Positions 7,866-17,086 of a stretch of 64,000 bases of DNA are shown here, in pieces. Position numbers and translations under genes: made by a program. The first letter of the stretch is position 1. The number at the start of each line of letters is the position of its first letter. Under the pieces are notes generated by a model. The model saw nothing but the letters and a program-made list of their open reading frames with translations, made no database searches and was not told the DNA's origin. Location of the stretch: the NCBI RefSeq assembly GCF_041154485.1, contig NZ_AP028669.1, forward strand, positions 2,790,001 to 2,854,000, written 5' to 3'. This DNA is from Variovorax sp. V93 (lineage in GTDB: Bacteria > Pseudomonadota > Gammaproteobacteria > Burkholderiales > Burkholderiaceae_C).

Positions 7866-8696
7866 TCAGTTCGTCAGCGCACGCACGTATTGGAGTGGCG
7901 TCATGCCGAAGGTGCGCTTGAAGTGCTTGTTCAGGGCGCTCTGGTCATAGAAGCCTGACGCGAGCGCGGCATCGGCGACGGACTGGCCCGCGTGGAGCTG
8001 CCGTATGGCGGCTCTCAGGCGCAATTGGGTCAGGTAGGTGTGCGGGGTCAATCCGATCGATCGGTTGAACATGCCGATCAACTGGAATGTCGTCAGGTCG
8101 GCAACCTGGCCCATCTGCTCGAGAGTCAGGCGCTCTGCATGGCAGTCGCGCATCAGTTCCAGCACGGGTGCGAGCAGGCGCGCATCTGCCGGCGCGACGG
8201 GAACGCATTGTCCTGCCTCCGCATGCCTTCCGAACAATGCGCCGAAGCTGCGTACGAGCAACTCCTGGTGAAGCAATGGGTCCGGCTCGCCGTCCAGGGC
8301 GCGATGGAGTGCCAGGAAGCGTGCGACGAGATCCGGATCGCGAAAGACATTCGCCGTGAAATGCCGAGGCTGATCAGTCCCCAGCGATGTCAGAACGTGC
8401 TTGATGCCCGGTTCGGCCAGGTAGAAAGACCGGTACCGCCAACGCTTGCTGCCACCCATGCGGCCCGAGTGAGGTTCGCAAGGATTGAAGACGAGAAGCG
8501 CCTGCTCGTGGGCAATGTCCGTACGGCCGCGGCTCCTGAACTCCGAGCCGCCCACTTCCGTGACCGCGACCACGAGGGAGTCATGGACGTGGGGCGCGTA
8601 GTCGTGCGTTGTGAAATCGGCATGGAGCAAGTCCAGGCCCGGCACGCCGGGCGCATGCCAGTACCGCGAGGTGTTGCGAGGATCGGAACGGGCCAA
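7866..8696 (-). CDS. AraC-family transcriptional regulator with cupin sensor domain
   Basis: A 276-residue regulator. The N-terminal cupin-like ligand domain begins around residue 28 with HDYAPHVHDSLVVAVTEVGG. The C-terminal pair of helix-turn-helix motifs covers about 180-276, including HAERLTLEQMGQVADLTTFQ and ending FKRTFGMTPLQYVRAL. AraC regulators of this layout often control adjacent EamA or LysE exporters. The gene is 78 bp upstream of the alaX-like/eamA/argE-like run on the same strand, so it is the natural candidate to control that operon. The inducer is unknown. Confidence 0.9.
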   Translation of the reverse strand: MARSDPRNTSRYWHAPGVPGLDLLHADFTTHDYAPHVHDSLVVAVTEVGGSEFRSRGRTDIAHEQALLVFNPCEPHSGRMGGSKRWRYRSFYLAEPGIKHVLTSLGTDQPRHFTANVFRDPDLVARFLALHRALDGEPDPLLHQELLVRSFGALFGRHAEAGQCVPVAPADARLLAPVLELMRDCHAERLTLEQMGQVADLTTFQLIGMFNRSIGLTPHTYLTQLRLRAAIRQLHAGQSVADAALASGFYDQSALNKHFKRTFGMTPLQYVRALTN

Positions 8697-8847
8697 CGGG
8701 CATCCTTTCGCACGAAGGGCGGCGGCGCTTCCGGCCGCCGGATCAGATGCAATTAGATCGCAAGCAGCGCGTGACGCGGCCTTCGGTCACCAGGGCCTCG
8801 ACGGTGGGCTTGTCGGCGACAGGCACCGAAGGCCCATCAGAGAAACC

Positions 8848-10467
8848 TCACTCCCACTCGATCGTCGCCGGCGGCTTGCTCGACACGTCGTAGGTCACGC
8901 GATTGATCCCGCGCACTTCGTTGATGATCCGCCCCGACACCTTCTTGAGCAGCGCATAAGGCAGCTCGGCCCAGTCGGCGGTCATGAAGTCGCTGGTCTG
9001 GACCGCGCGCAGCGCCACCACGTAGTCATAGGTGCGGCCATCGCCCATCACGCCCACGCTCTTCACCGGAAGGAACACGGTGAAGGCCTGGCTGGTGAGG
9101 TCGTACCAGCTCTTGCCGGTGGCGTCGTCCTTGAAGTTGCGCAGCTCCTCGATGAAGATCGCGTCGGCGCGGCGCAGCAGGTCGGCGTATTCCTTCTTCA
9201 CTTCGCCGAGGATGCGCACGCCCAGGCCCGGGCCGGGGAACGGATGGCGGTACACCATCTCGGGCGGCAGGCCGAGGGCCACACCGAGTTCGCGCACTTC
9301 GTCCTTGAACAGGTCGCGCAGCGGTTCGAGCAGCTTGAGGCCCAGCTGCTCGGGCAGGCCGCCCACGTTGTGGTGGCTCTTGATGGTGACGGCCTTCTTG
9401 CTCTTGGCGCCGCCCGACTCGATGACGTCCGGGTAGATCGTGCCCTGCGCGAGGAAGGTCGCGCCCTTGTGGCCTCCATCGCCCGCCTTGAGCTTGGCGG
9501 CCTCCTGCTTGAACACGGTGACGAATTCGCCGCCGATGATCTTGCGCTTGGCTTCGGGGTCGCTCACGCCCGCCAGCTTGCCGAGGAACAGCTCGCTCGC
9601 ATCGACGCGGATCACCTTCGCATGCAGCTTGCCCGCGAACATTTCCATGACCATGTCGCCCTCGTTCAGGCGCAGCAGGCCGTGGTCGACGAACACGCAG
9701 GTGAGCTGGTCGCCGATGGCGCGGTGAATGAGCGCAGCGGCCACGCTCGAATCGACGCCGCCCGAGAGGCCGAGGATGACTTCCTCGTCTCCCACCTGCT
9801 CGCGGATCTTTGCCACGGCTTCGGCGATGTGGTCGCGCATGACCCAGTCGGGCTTGGCCTCGCAGATGCCGAGCACGAAGCGCTCGAGGATCGCCTTGCC
9901 CTGCTGCGTGTGCGTGACTTCGGGGTGGAACTGCAGCGCGTAGTAGCGGCGCGCCTCGTCGGCCATGCCGGCGATGGGGCAGCTGTCGGTGCTGGCCATG
10001 AGCTTGAAGCCCGGCGGCAGCTCGGTGACCTTGTCGCCATGGCTCATCCACACGTTGAGCATGCCGTGGCCTTCGGGCGTGGTGAAGTCGGCGATGTCCT
10101 TCAAGAGCGCGGTGTGGCCATGCGCACGCACGGACGCAAAGCCGAACTCGCGCTTGTGGCCGCCCTCGACCTTGCCGCCCAGCTGGTGCGCCATGGTCTG
10201 CATGCCGTAGCAGATGCCGAGCACCGGCACGCCCAGGTCGAACACGGCCTGCGGGGCCTTGTCGGTGGTTTCTTCGTACACGCTGGCGTGGCTGCCCGAA
10301 AGGATCACGCCCTTCAGGTGCCCGTCGGCCGCGTATTCGCGCACCCATTCGTCGGTGACGTCGCAGGGGTGCACCTCGCTGAGCACATGCGCCTCGCGCA
10401 CGCGGCGCGCGATGAGTTGCGTGACTTGCGAGCCGAAATCGAGGATGAGGATCTTGTCGTGTTGCAT
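8848..10467 (-). CDS. guaA: GMP synthase (glutamine-hydrolysing)
   Basis: A 539-residue bifunctional enzyme making GMP from XMP, ATP and glutamine in the cytoplasm. The N-terminal class I glutamine amidotransferase has Cys86 in GICYGMQ and the FHPEV pair His181/Glu183. The ATP pyrophosphatase PP-loop SGGVDS lies at 235-240, and the C-terminal dimerisation domain ends TIEWE. The length is normal. In the upstream (minus-strand) direction lie the toxin gene, the antitoxin gene and then guaB. The start codon is only 12 nt after the toxin stop, with no GGAG-like ribosome site between, so its translation may be coupled to the toxin frame. Confidence 0.98.
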   Translation of the reverse strand: MQHDKILILDFGSQVTQLIARRVREAHVLSEVHPCDVTDEWVREYAADGHLKGVILSGSHASVYEETTDKAPQAVFDLGVPVLGICYGMQTMAHQLGGKVEGGHKREFGFASVRAHGHTALLKDIADFTTPEGHGMLNVWMSHGDKVTELPPGFKLMASTDSCPIAGMADEARRYYALQFHPEVTHTQQGKAILERFVLGICEAKPDWVMRDHIAEAVAKIREQVGDEEVILGLSGGVDSSVAAALIHRAIGDQLTCVFVDHGLLRLNEGDMVMEMFAGKLHAKVIRVDASELFLGKLAGVSDPEAKRKIIGGEFVTVFKQEAAKLKAGDGGHKGATFLAQGTIYPDVIESGGAKSKKAVTIKSHHNVGGLPEQLGLKLLEPLRDLFKDEVRELGVALGLPPEMVYRHPFPGPGLGVRILGEVKKEYADLLRRADAIFIEELRNFKDDATGKSWYDLTSQAFTVFLPVKSVGVMGDGRTYDYVVALRAVQTSDFMTADWAELPYALLKKVSGRIINEVRGINRVTYDVSSKPPATIEWE

Positions 10468-10479
10468 GGACGTTGGGAC

Positions 10480-10914
10480 TCAGAGCGTTGAAATGTCGAA
10501 CAGCTTCACGCCCGCCTTGGGCGCTGCCTGGATGAGTTGCTCGTCGAAGGTGGCGAGCGGGAGATTGAGCGACTTGGCGAGCCAGAGGTAGCCCGCGTCG
10601 TACTGCGACACGCCGGCATCGATGGCCACCGCGAGCACGGCCTTGTGCTGCGCGGGTGCAAGCTCGTGCAGCTCAACGCGATGGCGGATGGCGTCGAGCA
10701 CGCTCCACAGCCCTTCGACTGCCGACGTCGGAATGCGGCCGCTGCGCACGCCGTTGGCGAGGATGTTGGTGCACTCCCATTGCCAGGCATTGGGCGCCTG
10801 CGGCTCGACCTCGTCGCGGCGGATGGCGGCGTAGAGCTTGCGGGTGTGTTCGCTGGCGTGGTCGGACAGCAGCCAGGCGGCGGTGACGGAGGCGTCCATG
10901 ACGAAGGCTGTCAC
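10480..10914 (-). CDS. PIN-domain toxin, VapC family
   Basis: A 144-residue PIN-domain protein. The acidic residues of the Mg-dependent RNase site are Asp7 in FVMDASV, Glu47 in WQWECTN, Asp106 in GVSQYDAGYL and Asp124 in ATFDEQL. VapC toxins cleave tRNA or rRNA and are neutralised by a co-transcribed antitoxin. The antitoxin gene overlaps it by 4 nt directly upstream. The unusual point is the location: the pair sits between guaB and guaA, which normally form one operon, and the toxin stop is 12 nt from the guaA start. All four acidic residues are present, so the toxin is probably functional. Confidence 0.88.
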   Translation of the reverse strand: MTAFVMDASVTAAWLLSDHASEHTRKLYAAIRRDEVEPQAPNAWQWECTNILANGVRSGRIPTSAVEGLWSVLDAIRHRVELHELAPAQHKAVLAVAIDAGVSQYDAGYLWLAKSLNLPLATFDEQLIQAAPKAGVKLFDISTL

Positions 10915-11159
10915 GATTGGCGCCCTTCGTCGAGCAGTGCACGCATGGAGCGGCCTGGCTGGATGCTGGCGTGCAGCGCGTCGATCTGCCCGAGTTCGCG
11001 CTCGATCTGCTCGTCGGTGATGACCGGCTTGCGCCGCACCGGCAGCATGCGCACGACTTCCTTGCCGTGGCGGGTGATGCGAACCTCCTCGCCCTTCTCG
11101 ACCAGGTCGATCAGGGCCGAGAAGTTGTTCTTGGCTTCAGCGATGCCGATGGATTGCAT
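10911..11159 (-). CDS. Phd/YefM-type antitoxin (VapB role)
   Basis: An 82-residue antitoxin. The N-terminal GIAEAKNNFSALIDLVEKGE followed by VRITRHGKEVVRMLPV is the Phd/YefM DNA-binding fold, and the C-terminal MRALLDEGRQS is the expected toxin-wrapping tail. Its stop overlaps the toxin start by 4 nt. The ATG at 11159 is preferred over a TTG at 11201, because the sequence between them contains a clear operator palindrome and the Phd fold begins at the ATG. No GGAG precedes this ATG. Repression of its own promoter by the antitoxin and the complex is expected from the family. Confidence 0.88.
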   Translation of the reverse strand: MQSIGIAEAKNNFSALIDLVEKGEEVRITRHGKEVVRMLPVRRKPVITDEQIERELGQIDALHASIQPGRSMRALLDEGRQS

Positions 11160-11236
11160 TTGGGCCAGAAAATTTGAATCTGGCCCGAATTCTAATGCCA
11201 ATCTGGCCAGACGTGGAAAGTCGGGCCAGATTGGGC
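11160..11236 (-). promoter_or_regulatory. Operator-promoter region of the toxin-antitoxin pair
   Basis: Four copies of a GGGCCAGA-type half site occur in 71 bp and form two inverted repeats. The first is GGGCCAGA at 11162-11169 with TCTGGCCC at 11179-11186. The second is AATCTGGCC at 11200-11208 with GGCCAGATT at 11224-11232. A minus-strand promoter is visible: TTGGCA at 11201-11196, an 18-bp spacer and TCAAAT at 11177-11172. It would start only a few bases before the antitoxin ATG. The repeats cover both hexamers, as expected for antitoxin autorepression. The guaB stop codon at 11237-11239 directly adjoins the region. Confidence 0.7.
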
Positions 11237-12706
<1,470 letters not shown>

Positions 12707-12727
12707 GGGTGAAGCTCCAAAAGACGG

Positions 12728-12733
12728 ATTGTA
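12728..12733 (-). promoter_or_regulatory. Candidate -10 element for guaB
   Basis: The minus strand reads CTACAATCCGTC here, giving TACAAT 22 bp upstream of the guaB ATG. No good -35 hexamer is found 16-18 bp further upstream. The same TACAATCCGTC string precedes ratA at 14224-14229, which supports its use as a promoter element. Confidence 0.4.
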
Positions 12734-12884
12734 GCGACCGTCGGTACTTACCCGCCCTGGCGGGGGCTTCGGCCGGCCTCCGCGTGCCCGGCCGGACGGC
12801 GAAACGTAGCCAATTCCCCACTTGGCGGCAGCGAAAGGCGGCCCCTCCCGTGTTGCAAAACGTAAGGAACGCTAAACTCGCCGC

Positions 12885-13397
12885 ATGAAATTCGCGCATT
12901 GGCTCGTACTGGGATGTGTCTGCCTGCTGCCGCTCTCGGCCAGCGCGCAATGGCAATGGATCGACAAGAACGGCAAGAAGGTCTTCAGCGATCAGCCGCC
13001 GCCGACGGACGTGCCGGAAAAGAACATCCTGCGTCGCGCGGGTTCTCCACCGCCTCGAGGCGGCTCGGCGCCAGCCGCTGCCGAAGCCGATGCGCCCGAC
13101 GCGGCGGCCCCCAAGGCCGCGGCCGCGCCCAAGCCCGCAGGCGTCGACAAGGAACTCGAAGAAAAGACGAAGAAGGCGCAGGCCGAGGAAAAGGCCAAGC
13201 AGGCCGCCGAAGCGGAAAAGAACGCCAAGGCCAAGGCCGACAACTGCGACCGGGCGCGCCAGGGCAAGGCCACCTTCGACAGCGGCATCCGCGTGGCCAA
13301 GATCAACGCGAAGGGCGAGCGCGAAATCATGGACGACTCGGCCCGGGCCGCCGAGCAGAAGCGCCTTCAGTCGATCATCGAAAGCGACTGCAAGTAG
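12885..13397 (+). CDS. DUF4124-containing exported protein
   Basis: A 170-residue protein with a Sec signal peptide (about 1-22, ending SASAQ). The DUF4124 core follows directly: WQWIDKNGKKVFSDQPPP. The middle (about 50-115) is low-complexity Ala/Lys/Glu/Pro with a predicted charged coiled coil, and the C-terminus has one Cys near residue 121 and another near 169. DUF4124 proteins are common periplasmic proteins of betaproteobacteria with no established function. It is divergent from guaB and convergent with rnfH, ending 19 bp away. A TAAACT element only 6 nt before the ATG hints at a very short leader. Confidence 0.85.
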   Translation: MKFAHWLVLGCVCLLPLSASAQWQWIDKNGKKVFSDQPPPTDVPEKNILRRAGSPPPRGGSAPAAAEADAPDAAAPKAAAAPKPAGVDKELEEKTKKAQAEEKAKQAAEAEKNAKAKADNCDRARQGKATFDSGIRVAKINAKGEREIMDDSARAAEQKRLQSIIESDCK

Positions 13398-13416
13398 CAA
13401 GCAGCTCGCCGGTTCT

Positions 13417-13752
13417 TCAGTAGCCGGCCTTGCCGCCCTTGCGGCGGTTCGCAAAGAGACCGGTGCCGCGCGCGCCCTGGCGCTGGAAGCGCTCGCGGCG
13501 TGCCACCTTCGGATCGACCGCCAAAGGCCGGCACAGTTCGACGCGGTCGCCATCCGCGAGTGGCTGGTCCCAGCCGACCTCCCTGCCCCAGATTCCCGGT
13601 GTCATGGACTGGCGCCAATCCAGTTGCGGAAAGCGCTGCGCAAGGTCGCTGGCTTTCACCGCATCGTCCACGGTGGCCGCGGGCGCCAGCCGCAGGACCT
13701 GCTCGAACACCTCGCGCGGCGCGGGCGAGCAGCAGATCGTGACTTCGATCAT
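13417..13752 (-). CDS. rnfH: RnfH-family ubiquitin-like protein
   Basis: A 111-residue protein with a beta-grasp (ubiquitin-like) fold: MIEVTICCSPAPREVFEQVL, then the conserved WGREVGWDQPLADGDRVELC and RPLAVDPKVARRER. RnfH is widespread in proteobacteria and its molecular role is not settled. The ATG at 13752 is chosen because it overlaps the ratA stop codon as TGATG, the usual ratA-rnfH coupling. The tail after about residue 95 is rich in Gly, Arg and Lys. Family membership is clear; function is open. Confidence 0.9.
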   Translation of the reverse strand: MIEVTICCSPAPREVFEQVLRLAPAATVDDAVKASDLAQRFPQLDWRQSMTPGIWGREVGWDQPLADGDRVELCRPLAVDPKVARRERFQRQGARGTGLFANRRKGGKAGY

Positions 13753-14198
13753 CAGGACGTGCCGTAGACCTGCTCGGCGCGCTTGACGAAGGCTTCGACC
13801 AGGCTGGAGGCGATGGTGTCGAACACCGGCCCCACCAGCGCCTGCAATGCAAAGTTGCTGAAGCCGTAGCTCATGTGCAGCTCGACACGGCAGGCGCGCT
13901 CGCCGGGTTCGCCCACAGGCACGAATTTCCAGATGCCGTCGAGGTTGGAGAACGGCCCATCGACGAGCTTGAGGTGCACTTCGCGCCCCGGCACGTGGGT
14001 GTTGCGGGTGGTGAAACTCTGGTGCAGGCCGGCAAAGGCCAGGCCCACCTCGGCGGTCATGCCCGCCTCGTCTTCCTCGATGATCCGGGACTTGTCGCAC
14101 CAGGGCAGGAACTGCGGATATTTCTCCACGTCGGTGACGAGCGCGTACATCTCTTCGGCGCTGTACCAGATGAGGACGGACTTGTTGACGGTTTTCAT
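13752..14198 (-). CDS. ratA: RatA / Coq10-type START-domain protein
   Basis: A 148-residue protein of the polyketide cyclase/START fold. Features are MKTVNKSVLIWYSAEEMYAL, VTDVEKYPQFLPWCDKSRI and the C-terminal VGPVFDTIASSLVEAFVKRA. E. coli RatA was described as inhibiting 70S ribosome assembly, whereas eukaryotic Coq10 binds ubiquinone; which role applies here cannot be told from sequence. The start at 14198 is chosen by alignment to the family's MKTV/MAxI start. It is coupled to rnfH downstream and divergent from smpB, the usual arrangement in beta- and gammaproteobacteria. A TACAAT element lies at 14224-14229 on the minus strand. Confidence 0.92.
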   Translation of the reverse strand: MKTVNKSVLIWYSAEEMYALVTDVEKYPQFLPWCDKSRIIEEDEAGMTAEVGLAFAGLHQSFTTRNTHVPGREVHLKLVDGPFSNLDGIWKFVPVGEPGERACRVELHMSYGFSNFALQALVGPVFDTIASSLVEAFVKRAEQVYGTS

Positions 14199-14260
14199 AG
14201 AATCGGGACAGCGTGCGCGACGGATTGTATTGAAGCCATGCGCCCCCATCTTCCCGAGCC

Positions 14261-14737
14261 ATGGCCACCAAGAAACAAGATACCTCCTCCCGCATTGCCG
14301 ACAACAAGAAGGCCGCGTACAACTATTTCTTCGAAGAACGCTTCGAGGCCGGCATCGTGCTCGAAGGCTGGGAAGTCAAATCCCTGCGCGAAGGCAAGGT
14401 CCAGCTGACCGACGGCTACGTGGTGATCCGCGACGGCGAGCTCTTTGTCGTGGGCCTGCAGATCAACCCGCTCAAGAGCGCCTCGACCCACGTCAACCCC
14501 GATTCCATCCGCACCAAGAAGTTGCTGCTGCACAAGGAAGAGATCCGCCGCCTGGTCGGCAAGGTCGAACAAAAGGGCTACACGCTGGTGCCGCTCAACC
14601 TGCACTGGAAGGCGGGCAAGGTCAAATGCGAGATCGCGCTGGCCAAGGGCAAGGCCGAACACGACAAGCGCGACACCATCAAGGACCGCGAAGGCAAGCG
14701 CGAGGTCGAGCGCGCGATGAAGAGCCGCAGCCGCTAG
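14261..14737 (+). CDS. smpB: SsrA-binding protein SmpB
   Basis: A 158-residue RNA-binding protein that delivers tmRNA to stalled ribosomes for trans-translation. The sequence has the standard features: [36 protein letters not shown], and the basic C-terminal tail [20 protein letters not shown] that inserts in the mRNA channel. The length is normal. It is divergent from ratA with a 62-bp gap. The tmRNA gene itself was not seen in this window. Confidence 0.97.
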   Translation: MATKKQDTSSRIADNKKAAYNYFFEERFEAGIVLEGWEVKSLREGKVQLTDGYVVIRDGELFVVGLQINPLKSASTHVNPDSIRTKKLLLHKEEIRRLVGKVEQKGYTLVPLNLHWKAGKVKCEIALAKGKAEHDKRDTIKDREGKREVERAMKSRSR

Positions 14738-14759
14738 TTCTTTTTATTTTGCGCGGCAT

Positions 14760-14786
14760 GGAATAAAACGCCGGCAGCAGGCGTTT
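14760..14786 (+). promoter_or_regulatory. Candidate ECF-type promoter ahead of the sigma cassette
   Basis: GGAAT at 14760-14764 and CGTTT at 14782-14786, with 17 bp between, resemble the -35 GGAA(C/T) and -10 CGT of extracytoplasmic-function sigma factors. They lie 48 bp before the first COG4315 gene. The same stretch holds a perfect hairpin (AAACGCC at 14766-14772 with GGCGTTT at 14780-14786), which could instead be a weak end signal for smpB. Autoregulation by the sigma factor is an inference. Confidence 0.35.
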
Positions 14787-14833
14787 GTGCGGTGTCATCG
14801 GATCGTCGGTGCCACCAACTCCAGGAGTCTTCC

Positions 14834-15214
14834 ATGTCGCCTTTTCGCCTTTCCTCCGCCGGCCTTGCCGCCGCGCTGCTTTCCGGCCTGCTCGCGCTTC
14901 CTTCGTTCGCCCAGCCCAAGGCCGCCGACGGCGCGCTGGTCGGTCCCAGCGGCATGACGCTCTACACCTTCGACAAGGACACGGCCGGCAGCGGCAAGTC
15001 GGCCTGCAATGGCGGCTGCGCAGCCAATTGGCCGCCCTTCATGGCCACCGACAGCGACAAGCCGGCCGGCGACTTCACCATCGTCACGCGCGACGACGGC
15101 AAGAAACAATGGGCCGCCAAGGGCTGGCCGCTCTACTACTGGTCCAAGGACACCAAGCCGGGCGACAAGACCGGCGACGGCGTCGGCGGCGCCTGGAAAA
15201 CCGCCAAGCCCTGA
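14834..15214 (+). CDS. COG4315 secreted repeat protein (Yx(FWY)xxD motif), signal-peptide form
   Basis: A 126-residue exported protein with a Sec signal peptide (about 1-25, ending SFAQ). The mature part has the paired motifs of the family: LYTFDKD with DTAGSGKSACNGGCAANWPP, then GWPLYYWSKDTKPGDKTGDG. Two Cys residues in SACNGGCAANW may form a disulfide or bind a metal or heme. The function is not established; family members often accompany ECF sigma factors. The ATG at 14834 follows AGGAG. It starts the cassette COG4315-sigma-anti-sigma-COG4315, with the sigma gene 24 bp downstream. Confidence 0.85.
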   Translation: MSPFRLSSAGLAAALLSGLLALPSFAQPKAADGALVGPSGMTLYTFDKDTAGSGKSACNGGCAANWPPFMATDSDKPAGDFTIVTRDDGKKQWAAKGWPLYYWSKDTKPGDKTGDGVGGAWKTAKP

Positions 15215-15238
15215 CCCCCGCGCGCGCTCCCGCTCCCC

Positions 15239-15754
15239 ATGGACGCCCGCCTGCTGGCCGACCAGATCCCGAGCCTGCGCCGCTATGCACGCGCGCTCAC
15301 GGGCAACGCCTGGGCGGCCGACGACCTGGTGCAGGACACGCTCGAGCGGGCCTGCAGCAAGTGGCGGCTCTGGGTGGTGGGCAGCGACCTGCGCGCCTGG
15401 CTGTTCACGGTCATGCACAACATCTTTGCGAGCCAGCTGCGGCGCACGCCACCGCCGCACAGCGTGGTGCCGCTGGAGGATGCGGCGCAGGAACTGCACG
15501 GCGGCAGCGATCCAGGCCGCGACCCCGGCATGGGCCTGGACCTGCAGCGCTGCCTGATGCAGCTGCCCGAAGAGCAGCGCGCCGTGCTGCTGCTCGTCAC
15601 GCTCGAAGATCTTTCCTATGCCGAGGTGGCCAAGGTGCTCGGCATCCCCGCCGGCACCGTGATGTCGCGCCTGTCGCGCGCCCGCGTCCGGCTGCATGAG
15701 CTGATGGACGGCGCCTCGGCGCCGCATCGCCCCGGGCTGCGCCGCCTCAAGTGA
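15239..15754 (+). CDS. ECF-type RNA polymerase sigma factor
   Basis: A 171-residue sigma-70 family factor of ECF size. Region 2 spans about 10-80 (LTGNAWAADDLVQDTLERAC, then LRAWLFTVMHNIF). Region 4 spans about 107-155, with LPEEQRAVLLLVTLEDLSYA and the helix-turn-helix EVAKVLGIPAGTVMSRLSRA. It has no extra domain. The anti-sigma gene starts 16 bp after its stop, and both are flanked by COG4315 genes, so these are the likely regulon core. The inducing signal is unknown; redox or envelope stress is a guess from the Cys-containing partners. Confidence 0.93.
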   Translation: MDARLLADQIPSLRRYARALTGNAWAADDLVQDTLERACSKWRLWVVGSDLRAWLFTVMHNIFASQLRRTPPPHSVVPLEDAAQELHGGSDPGRDPGMGLDLQRCLMQLPEEQRAVLLLVTLEDLSYAEVAKVLGIPAGTVMSRLSRARVRLHELMDGASAPHRPGLRRLK

Positions 15755-15770
15755 AACTTGCCGCCTCATC

Positions 15771-16595
15771 ATGAATCGCCCTGCCCCGCCCCCTACCGAC
15801 GACGAGTTGCATGCCCTCGTCGATGGCCAGCTGGCACCGGAACGCCGCGCCGAGGTCGAGGGCGCCGTGGCGCGCGACCCGGCCCTTGCGGCGCGGGTGG
15901 CGGCCTGGCGCACCCAGCGCGATGCGCTGCGCCGGCTGCACGGCGAACTGCTGGACGAGCCCGTGCCTGCGTCCCTGATGAACGCGCTCGGTCGCAGCCA
16001 GACTCGCCGGGCCCGGCAAGGCCACTGGATGAGATGGGGCGGCGTGGCGGCCGGCGTGCTGATCGCCTTTGCCGCCGGCTGGCTCGGCAATGCCCAATGG
16101 TCGATGCAGCGCGCCGCTTCGGCCCAGCTGGCCAGGGCGCCTGCCATGCGCGAATTCGTGCACGACGCTTCGATTGCGCATGCCGTCTATGCGCCCGAGA
16201 AAAGGCATCCGGTCGAAGTGGCCGCTACCGAGCAGCAGCACCTCGTCCAGTGGCTGTCCAAGCGCCTCGACAGGCCGCTCAAGGTGCCGGACCTGACGGC
16301 CATGGGCTACACGCTCGTCGGCGGCCGCCTCTTGCCCGGGGAAAGTGGTGCGCGCGCCCAGTTCATGTTCGAGGACGGCGCCGGCGAGCGCATCACGCTC
16401 TACATCGGCACCCTCGACAGCCAGGCCGCCGCCGGCACGGGCGCAGCGCGCGAAACAGCCTTCCGTTTCGCATCCGAAGGACCGGTACCGAGCTTTTACT
16501 GGGTCGACCAGGGCTTCGGTTACGCCGTTGCCGGCAAGCTGCCGCGTGAAGTTTTGCTGAAACTCGCGACGCTCGCCTACCGCGATTTGTCGTGA
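15771..16595 (+). CDS. Anti-sigma factor, single-pass membrane protein
   Basis: A 274-residue protein. A cytoplasmic N-terminal anti-sigma domain carries DDELHALVDGQLAPERRAEV (residues 10-29), the usual anti-sigma start. One membrane helix lies at about 88-106 (WGGVAAGVLIAFAAGWLGNA), followed by a periplasmic domain of about 165 residues. The His-x3-Cys-x2-Cys zinc motif of ZAS anti-sigma factors is absent, so redox release through zinc is unlikely. The stop is 72 bp before the second COG4315 gene. Its periplasmic domain should sense the signal and may touch the secreted COG4315 proteins. Confidence 0.85.
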   Translation: MNRPAPPPTDDELHALVDGQLAPERRAEVEGAVARDPALAARVAAWRTQRDALRRLHGELLDEPVPASLMNALGRSQTRRARQGHWMRWGGVAAGVLIAFAAGWLGNAQWSMQRAASAQLARAPAMREFVHDASIAHAVYAPEKRHPVEVAATEQQHLVQWLSKRLDRPLKVPDLTAMGYTLVGGRLLPGESGARAQFMFEDGAGERITLYIGTLDSQAAAGTGAARETAFRFASEGPVPSFYWVDQGFGYAVAGKLPREVLLKLATLAYRDLS

Positions 16596-16667
16596 GGCCG
16601 GCATAAACTGCCGTGTCGCGCAACCACTGCCTTGTTTTCGCGATTTTTCAACTGAAGGAGAAACTGC

Positions 16668-17063
16668 ATGAAATTGCTCAGCGCCTCGATCCTCGCGGCG
16701 GCATTGCTCGCCGGCTGCGGCGGCATGTCCAACAAGACCGCCAGCGCCCCCGACACCCCCACCCGTACCGCCGATGGCGTGCTGGTCGGCCCGAATGGCA
16801 TGACGCTGTACACCTTCGCCCGCGACACGGCCGGTGCAGGCACTTCGGCCTGCAATGCCCAGTGCGCCGCCAACTGGCCGCCGCTGCCGGTGGCCGAAAC
16901 CGCCAAGCCGATGGGCGGCTACACCATCATCGTGCGCGAAGACGGCAAGAGGCAGTGGGCCTACAAGGGCTGGCCGCTCTACTACTGGACCAAGGACAGC
17001 AAGCCGGGCGACAAGACCGGCGACGGCGTCCTGAACGGCGCCTGGAAGGTGGCCCGTCCCTGA
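16668..17063 (+). CDS. COG4315 repeat protein, lipoprotein form
   Basis: A 131-residue lipoprotein. The lipobox LLAGC ends at Cys19, preceded by MKLLSASILAAA. The mature part repeats the pattern of the 14834 gene: LVGPNGMTLYTFARD, TSACNAQCAANWPP and GWPLYYWTKDSKPGDKTGDG. The two proteins are clearly paralogues; one is predicted to be soluble in the periplasm and the other lipid-anchored. A GAAGGAG precedes the ATG. A terminator follows at 17087, closing the cassette. Confidence 0.87.
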   Translation: MKLLSASILAAALLAGCGGMSNKTASAPDTPTRTADGVLVGPNGMTLYTFARDTAGAGTSACNAQCAANWPPLPVAETAKPMGGYTIIVREDGKRQWAYKGWPLYYWTKDSKPGDKTGDGVLNGAWKVARP

Positions 17064-17086
17064 TCCCGTGATCGCCTGATCGCGCG

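Noticed and set aside
11160..11201. TTG start at 11201 for the antitoxin, adding 14 residues
   Set aside because: The added part coincides with an operator palindrome and promoter hexamers and precedes the Phd fold.
14766..14786. AAACGCC/GGCGTTT hairpin as a definite smpB terminator
   Set aside because: There is no T-run after the stem, and it overlaps a plausible ECF promoter, so it is not called as a terminator.
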